Source of the DNA: Paraspadella gotoi
Lineage: Eukaryota > Chaetognatha
Direction of reading: 5' to 3'
DNA length: 64,000 nt
Assembly (NCBI GenBank): GCA_051294375.1
Contig: CM119265.1
Span: 15,990,896 to 16,054,895, forward strand
Shown: piece by piece, positions 57,066 through 64,000 of the stretch
How positions within the stretch are numbered: position 1 is the stretch's first letter
How the letters are laid out: each line of letters begins with the position of its first letter
Notes under the pieces: model-generated
Told to the model about the DNA's origin: nothing
Databases searched by the model: none
What the model saw: the letters and a program-made list of their open reading frames with translations, nothing else
Made by a program: the position numbers and the translations under genes

Positions 57066-58870
57066 GGTTGGTCGATTTTAGTCCACCATACTGGCTCTTT
57101 TCCAACTTAACAACATCCAGCAAGAAGACGAAATACAAATTATAATGATATTGTGAATTATAAAATGATAACTTCCTGTGGTTATTGAAAGTTGTTGAAA
57201 GTTTTGTTTTTCTCGGAAAGTATCAAAAATATGTCGGGGAAAACAATTATAAATAGCAACTGACTTAAAATGCCCTTTGCGATTCCTTGACTTCTAATGT
57301 TTTTATGTAAACAACTGACTGTCGCAACTCTGGCTATATTTTTCATCTCACCGTGATTTCTTTTGCCTCCCGCCTTCACTCCCTGATCCTCCCTGATACA
57401 GTTACACTCCCACCCCTTTTTTTCTTTGGCACCAGCGTTTCAAAACTCCCCTCCGGCCAAAAATCCTCCAAGTATTCCACTCGCGTCTCGGATTGGTTCC
57501 CCGGGGATTCCTCCCGGATTTCGATTGGCCGACATTCTGCGATGGGGCGTTGAGAAGCTCAATATGTTGACTGGATGAAAAGGACGCTATGCTGCCGCCG
57601 AAATTGGCTCTTTCATGAGTTCTTGGGATTGATGGTGGCTCCTTTGGCTTCTCGGGACCCATTTGGCATCCGAATCCAATTTATTGCTTCAGTAGTAAAA
57701 ATGATATCGGCCCATAAAAATAAGAAAAACATGAGTGTTCACTCCATATTCCCGTGTTTACGTCCTTGGCGTAAAATGCGGATTCGTTTTAATAAATAAA
57801 CAGAGCCCAAAGTTTACAGTTTTAATACAGCTAATACAGTTTTAACGATTTTAAAAGGGTTTTCTGTGGTAATTGCGCATATTCTCGACTATGAAGTGCC
57901 TTCCTCGGACGTTATTCTAAACTGTTAATCTGAACTGTTAATTTCCAATTGTTCCAGCTAACGTTCGCTGTCGCAAACTTATCACCTAATTCGATTGAAA
58001 CAATTAAATAGCTGGAACTTGCGCTAAACCTAAGCGAAATATATGCCAACCTAGAAAGAAATATGAAAGAATTGGGAGACATACCGGAGCAAGCCAGCAG
58101 AGACAAGATGAAAGAGAGAAAAAAATCGTTTAAGACGTAATGAGCGTGATAAATCTCGGCCATCGAACGTGAGAAGAATTCGGGCCTTGTAAGAGAGAAG
58201 AGAGAAAAAGGAAGGAAAGATCAGAAAGAAATCAAAAGAATAAAAAGAAAGAGAACGTTGACGGTGAAATAGTCAGACTTCCAGTTTAAATTATTCAATC
58301 TCGCCTTCAGCGTTTTCGAACTTATCCTGACTGCCTTCTTTTAATGTTTTTTCTCCTTATGATACTAGTCTGTCGTGGAGCTTTGGTACTCATCTTTAGA
58401 ATTTGATATTAGTTATTAGATAAAGCTCATGTGTTTGAGAATTCATTTTCTCAATTCGTTTGTGCTCTTAAATTTATCGGACACGGTTTCGATAGTTCAT
58501 TTAAGCCAAGCGAGAGGTCGCCTGATTTTATCAAGCGATCTAAACGCCCAGCGATGGCGCTCGAGGTTGCTTTGTGGTTTAAAATCAATTCGGAAACCCT
58601 TCTGGTGGAGCCTGAAACCATTCTTGTGGAACTGCTGAATCAGCCTTCAAGACGTTCCCAGTTTTGCCTTTGAAAGAAACTTAATTAAAAGAGGGAAAAG
58701 GAACGGTTTTTTTTCCGATTGAGTTAATCCTGCTTAATTTACCGGACACAACGGCCGCGCCGATCGATTGCGTTTCACTCAGAAAACTTTACGAGTTTTA
58801 GGTTAACGTTCGACAAAAAAAAATTCTAAATTATGTAAAATTAGTATGACGGTACGCAATTCTTTTTTTT
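57066..58870. other. Intergenic, no gene recognised
   Basis: Mixed sequence. The frame at 58431-58673 (80 residues, starting MFENSFSQFVCALKF) could be a small protein but has no recognisable family, splice context or neighbouring conserved exon. Confidence 0.4.
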
Positions 58871-58876
58871 TTTTTT

Positions 58877-59148
58877 TAAACTGTTCACTTATTTTCTCCA
58901 TCTGTTTAAACTGTTCACGTTATTTTCTCCATCTGTTTTAAACTGTTCACTTATTTTCTCCATCTGTTTAAACTGTTCACTTATTTTCTCCATCTGTTTA
59001 AACTGTTCACTTATTTTCTCCATCTGTTTAAACTGTTCACTTATTTTCTCCATCTGTTAAAACTGTTCACTTATTTTTCTCCATTGTTTAAACCTGTTCA
59101 CTTATTTTCTCCATCTGTTTAAAACTGTTCAACATTATTTTCTCCATC
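58877..59148. repeat. 30-bp minisatellite, about nine copies
   Basis: Tandem repeats of TTTAAACTGTTCACTTATTT followed by TCTCCATCTG, with occasional one-base changes or insertions. Units abut with no unique spacer between them. Confidence 0.95.
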
Positions 59149-59469
59149 CCAGATGATCGTCCTCTCTCCCCTGAAGATCCATGGGCGCCGCCTCCCTCCG
59201 TCCAAAGCAAAAAACCGCCGTCTCTCTCCGCTCGAGCCGCGACACTTTACGCGCGAGGGCAGAGACCGTCGGCTGGCGCGCTAAGTCTCGAAAAGTGAGA
59301 CCGCTCGGCTGGCCCAACACCCCCCCTTCCCCTCCCCTTCTTTTCCCCTCTTTTTTTTTTTTTCTTCTAAAGCGGGAAAGAAAGATTTGGCCGCCAAAAG
59401 CCGTTTCTATTCACGAGCGTCGCCGGCCTTTAGTCTCTCCCCCCCCCTCCCTCGCCCGTTTGAAAAAAG

Positions 59470-59511
<42 letters not shown>

Positions 59512-60247
59512 GTCAAGAGACGCCGCCAAGACACGCGACAAGCAAAGACGACGACTACGTCATATCACTGGAAATTTGCTCAGAAGAAAAAAAAAAAAAA
59601 AAAAAACTGGTTTAGCGTCGATCTCTCAAACGGCGTGGCCTCTTATCCCCACCGCCACCCAATCCTGTCCGCTTCTTCTTCTTCGGTTCCACAACTTTTA
59701 AAAACCTCTTAAAAACCTTCAACCGGAAGACATATTTACCGACGTACGATGACAGCAGTAAATTAAGGACCAAAACCCCAGCTCCCTGCCTCCTCCAATA
59801 AAACAGCCCCGTTCCAGTCTCTTTTTTTCTTTTTCTTCTTCCCTTCTTCCCTATATCATTTAATCGTCCCAAAGTTAACTTCTCTCTCTCTTTTTACTTT
59901 TAATCTCACACTGTAAGCATGGAAATTAACGTATAGGAATGCAAATTTATCTACATTGTATCTGCCTTATTATAAGTGGACGAATTTAAAAANNNNNNNN
60001 NNNNNNNNNNNNNNAAAAAAAACAAAAACAAAGTCGTCCATTATCTATCGACTAATTCATCTCGGAGCGAACAAAAAGACAGTTTTGAATCCACGAAGTG
60101 TTCTTTAAAAGTCACTCGAGAATGGGCCGCACCCTTATTTTTTCTCTTTTTTATATTTACTACGATTCGTGCTAAAAAACTGTAAACATTCAACGAAATA
60201 CCGTTTGTATTAAATAAAAAAAAATCTCTTTTTTTACATCGTTCATC
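59149..60247. other. Upstream region of the FN3 receptor gene
   Basis: GC-rich at 59160-59470, then a (CT)n run (59471-59506) and an assembly gap at 59993-60014. No coding exon can be supported, but a promoter or 5' UTR is likely here. Confidence 0.45.
59993..60014. other. Assembly gap (22 N)
   Basis: A run of N about 230 bases upstream of the FN3 receptor start. Confidence 0.95.
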
Positions 60248-62257
60248 ATGTTGCCCGTCACTATCGCTTCCTCCACTCATTTTCCCAGCGGAAACGAGTT
60301 GTCCCTCTTTTTTCTTTTTTTCGTCCTTTTGCCGGAGACCTTGTCGCAAGACTCCCCATCGACACCGCTCAGCAACGAGAGCTTCCGGGCGGTGGAGGAC
60401 GACGACGACATCAGCAACCACATCGTCGATCACGTCGTCGACGAAAACGACGCCTCCACTACCGTCGCGAAGACGACGACCTCGACGCCGACGAAAAATG
60501 CGACGTCGTCGTCGTCGTCGACGAATCCTAAAATTGGAAAATCGACGGATTTGGTGAACATTGACCTTCACATCGCGTGGAGGGGCATTTTCTCCTTGAT
60601 GGTGAGACGCCGAGTCGGTTGCATGAAACATTTAAAAAACATTTAAAAACTTGACAGATTGACAAACTAAGGACAACACTTGTATAAGAATTTCCTGTGA
60701 GTGTTTTTTTCATCATCTTTTCTCTGTTTTTCTTTCCTCGTTTTTCTTTCTGTTAATTACGTTCTCTCTTCTCCCTCGGTCTTCGTCTCGTTCTCTTCTG
60801 CTCTTCTCTCTCGTTCTCTCGAAAATGGGGGGGGGGAATAGGGGAGCACCCATGGCCGGTCGTCGACCTGACTGAAACATTTCTTTTCAAGGACAGAAAC
60901 TGACCAATGGTCAGTGACCATATATATTCTCGCTTCACTTTTCTCTTTTTTTTTTTTTTTTTGTCGGTCTGCGACGCCGTTTGTCTTCATGGGTAAATAA
61001 GGAACTTAGTTTTTTTTTTTTTTCTGCAATAGTTTGATATTTAGTTTTTGAAAAGGTTAATGTTGTTTTTAATAAGTCACCTAATTAAAAATCCTTCTCT
61101 CAGTCTTCGGTCAGAAACAAGAGCATTCATTGTACGTCTTTCTATCTCTGATCTTTATCATAGGTTAAATGGGAGGCGATAGTCATGGATCCCTCGATGA
61201 CCATTCAAGGGTTGCGTTTGGAACTCACCGACGTCACTCACTGGAGGCATCCGGAGAAACACGAGGTTTGTAAACAGAGTATTAGATTTTAAATTATTAT
61301 ACTGACTTTTATATACCATCTTCGTTTTAAGGATACGTTAAAACTGTTGATTGCTCCTGGCATAAATGAGAAAGAATTCTACCATTTACGTTCGGATACG
61401 AGGTAAAAATTATTCGTGTCAAATGAACTTTCCTTGGTTACAATAATTTCTTAGTAAAAAAAAAGAAAATTCATAGTTTTTAAATCCCGCACCCCCAACC
61501 GGGACCCACCCCGTTTTTCACAGGTACAAGATCTGCTTGCGTGCCGTTTTCGCGCGCCCCGAGCGAATGAGCGCCCCGTCATGCATGAAAACCTCGACGA
61601 AGCGCATCATGCTGCCCGAAAATATCGCATCGGCGATCATCATCGGCGCCTGGCTCCTCATCACCGTTGTAGCGTCTTTCGTATGTTGGTACAAACATAA
61701 GATGACAAAACCGGGGGACAACCACGAGCAGTACAGGTGAGAGCTAGAGACAAAGAGAGAGACAGAGAAAAGTTTATTAAATACTTATTTAACCGACCAC
61801 TAAATAAAAAAGAAAAAATGAGGAAAAAAAGAAGAGGAGAAAGGGAGAAGATTGAAAGTTGGAAAATATTAATTGTTTATTCCCAGTGATTTCATTCGTC
61901 ACTCATTAATCATAGTCTTCCAGTAATAAAGTCAGGCCTTTCTCCACCCTTAGTAATACGTGAAATGTTACTCCCTTCTCCAGAATGATGCTAAGTCCGT
62001 CGGACACGGAGAACACAATCGGGTCGCCCACTGGAGGCGGCCTTGGCCTGGACAACGCCGGCCTCTCGCCTATGACGCCTCCCGGAGATCCGCCGCGTGT
62101 TGTAGAGCCGGCGCCCGTTTCGCTTTTCCCCGACCTTCAGGGGCAGCACCATCTAATCAAAAACGCCGTCCCATCCCCCGCCGCCTCCGCCGCCAACACC
62201 ACCACGACCACAACCCGGAGCTGCACGTGCCCGAAGACGCATTCCGGGACCGCGTAA
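60248..62257 (+). CDS. Single-pass membrane protein with one fibronectin type III domain
   Basis: Five exons: 60248-60601, 61164-61265, 61332-61402, 61524-61736, 61984-62257; phases close, 337 residues. Residues 1-34 are a signal peptide (core LSLFFLFFVLLP). An acidic, Ser/Thr-rich linker follows, likely O-glycosylated. About 105-200 read as an FN3 domain: LHIAWRG..VKWEAI, IQGLRLELTD, LLIAPGINEKEFYHL, then RYKICLRAVF, the typical Y-x-[IV]-x-[VL]-[RK]-A-V strand. A TM at about 209-230 (IASAIIIGAWLLITVVASFV) is followed by a Pro/Thr-rich cytoplasmic tail with MSPMTPPGDPP-like short motifs. No kinase or other enzyme domain. The ligand is unknown. AATAAA is at 62392-62397. Confidence 0.8.
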
Positions 62258-64000
62258 AGCGCGAGTGACCGGTCGCGTTTCGTCGTTCGACGATAAGACG
62301 TTGGAGGGTGGTATCGAGAGCGAGTCCACGACGGTTTGGACGACGATCCATTCGCTTAGCCCTAAACCCCGGTGTGTCAAAGAAGGTCTAAAATAAATAC
62401 CTGGTTTCCCGCACGATCGGTACAAGATGAGTCTTTCTAGAACGCGATTTCAAAAGGATTATTAATGAATGAAAATTTGAATTAATTTTACCGCGAATTA
62501 CATAAAATCAAATTTAGTCAAGTTTTTGGCTATATTCTGGTATTGTTGTAGTCGTGGATCTTGATTACCCTGTTCCGCTCGTTAATTCCGCGTTGTTTCA
62601 TTGCGATTGTATCGAAAATAATTAAAAATTTTTATTTGGTAGTTTGATTTTTATACTGGAGGAGTATCGCGTTGCAAGCTTAATAAATTTGTTTTATATA
62701 ATTACTAAATATGCTAAAGACTAATTAATACGTTAATAGATAACAAAAAGGTTCATTATCAATAGCTTTCTTTAAAAAAATATCTTGAGTTATTGTTCTA
62801 AATAGTTTTTAGAAGTAAAAAATTTTAAACCTTTAAAACTTTTGCGATAAATACGTATTATTCACGTACATCGGCATGTTCTCAATGACTAGTCAACCTT
62901 CTTCAAAAATCTTAAAATATCTTTAAAAATGAGTAAACTTGCAAATTGCGATCCAATGCTTAAGGGATCAACAGAATTCTTCTGTGATTCTGTGATTCTT
63001 CTGTGATTTTTTGTTTTACTTTCTGTAATGTGAATTTTGTTCTTTTTTCAAATAATCGAATTCTAGGCTGTGTTGAGAGTTTTTATAATTTAGTTTCTCC
63101 GGCATTAAATGAATTCATTTTTTCCCCCCATTTTTTTTTTAAATAAAAATAATTATGTTTGCATAAGCTTTTTTCAAAGGCATGCGGATTCTAACATACA
63201 TACGTGCCATCGATGAAAAATATAAGCAAACTTGAAAACATGGAGTCGGAAAGATAATGAAAAAAAGAATTCATTCGTATATGCCTTTTTTCTCTGAGAA
63301 ATTCCAAATGAATTTTACGAATTTTTATCTAACTCGAATAAGCACAGGTCCTAAACATAACTTTGCAGACAAAATGTCATATACTTGGATGATTTTATTG
63401 TGCCTTCTGTTAAGGTAGCGAAAGTTAGAAAATTTTAAAATAAAGAAATGTTTTAGACTAGTCAAAAATTGTTTTCCGTCGTAAATACGGCATTTACTAA
63501 AATAGATCCTATCTTTTTACTTTTTTAAAAAACATTTTAAAAGTTGATATATTGAGTAATTATTATTATTATTATATCAGTCTGTATTCAAAACTGATCT
63601 TTGATTTTCTATTCTTCTTGAATTACCCCTAAGAATTAGACCCAACTTTGATATATTTTACTAAAAAAATATAAAACTCACGTAAAAGAAAAGTTTTCAT
63701 AGTAATATGAAAATTTTTCATGGAAGTATGACTAAAAATAGCTTGTTACAAAAACAGCAAGCGGCTTGTTCAGAAAACTGGTGTCATTCATCCAAATTAA
63801 AATTACATTATTTTGTTGTTGCCCTGTTTTCTAATAAATTGATTTATTTGTACCCTTCGTTTTTGCCATGTTCATTATTAATTACTTATAATGCATGCTC
63901 AGCATATGCCAATACATTATGTTACTTGTTAAATTTAATGTTATTGCTTTGATACAGTGATTATGCGGTTCGCAGAGCCAAGATTTAGCTCCATGTTGTC
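62258..64000. other. FN3 gene 3' UTR and AT-rich intergenic region
   Basis: A polyadenylation signal sits near 62392. The rest is AT-rich with a short TTCTGTGATTC repeat (62978-63012) and no recognisable gene. The frame at 63707-63952 is unsupported. Confidence 0.5.

Noticed and set aside
58431-58673. 80-residue plus frame as a small gene
   Set aside because: Start context and isolation give no support; listed only as unexplained sequence.
58877-59148. CRISPR-like array
   Set aside because: Units are adjacent with no spacers and the genome is eukaryotic; it is a minisatellite.

Overview
This is nuclear DNA of an invertebrate animal. Seven genes are split by GT-AG introns of tens of bases to several kilobases. 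The gene set is metazoan: an SLC6 transporter, an LRR-Ig receptor, an FN3 receptor and an AUP1 orthologue. Intergenic DNA is AT-rich and full of (GA)n/(CT)n microsatellites, degenerate CCCTAA blocks and decayed retroelements. Three runs of N (2599-2623, 22029-22053, 59993-60014) are assembly gaps. The sequence alone does not fix the phylum.

Layout. 1-13.9 kb is gene-poor: a dispersed repeat, purine tracts, a GC-rich decayed gag-like stretch (2.6-5.8 kb) and a heavily frameshifted Ty3/Gypsy pol on the minus strand (about 7.5-11.6 kb). 13.9-32.8 kb holds a long SLC6-type sodium-coupled transporter gene whose introns carry microsatellites, dispersed repeats and hammerhead-ribozyme-like elements. 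33.7-43.6 kb is a compact run of three plus-strand genes about 220-260 bp apart: RSAD1/HemW-like radical SAM protein, AUP1 (lipid-droplet/ERAD factor) and an LRR-Ig membrane receptor. 44.2-48.9 kb (minus) is PFAS, the purine-synthesis FGAM synthase. It is head-to-head with FIP1 (49.9-52.2 kb, plus), an mRNA 3'-processing factor. 53.2-55.3 kb encodes a small secreted eight-cysteine protein that I do not recognise. 60.2-62.3 kb encodes a single-pass FN3 receptor. The rest is AT-rich intergenic DNA with a 30-bp minisatellite and a tRNA-like SINE.

Exon-intron models were built by hand from reading frames, splice sites and family conservation. All exon phases close for RSAD1, AUP1, the LRR-Ig gene, PFAS, FIP1, the eight-Cys gene and the FN3 gene. 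In the SLC6 gene two junctions are one base out of frame and one extracellular-loop junction is unresolved.

Most interesting points: the intracellular tail of the LRR-Ig receptor contains an 11-residue repeat of the perilipin/synuclein/apolipoprotein type, and the gene lies next to AUP1; a family of inverted-repeat elements carries hammerhead-like cores, one flanked by a perfect 14-bp duplication; the SLC6 protein is changed at sodium-site positions; AUP1 lacks the acyltransferase histidine.
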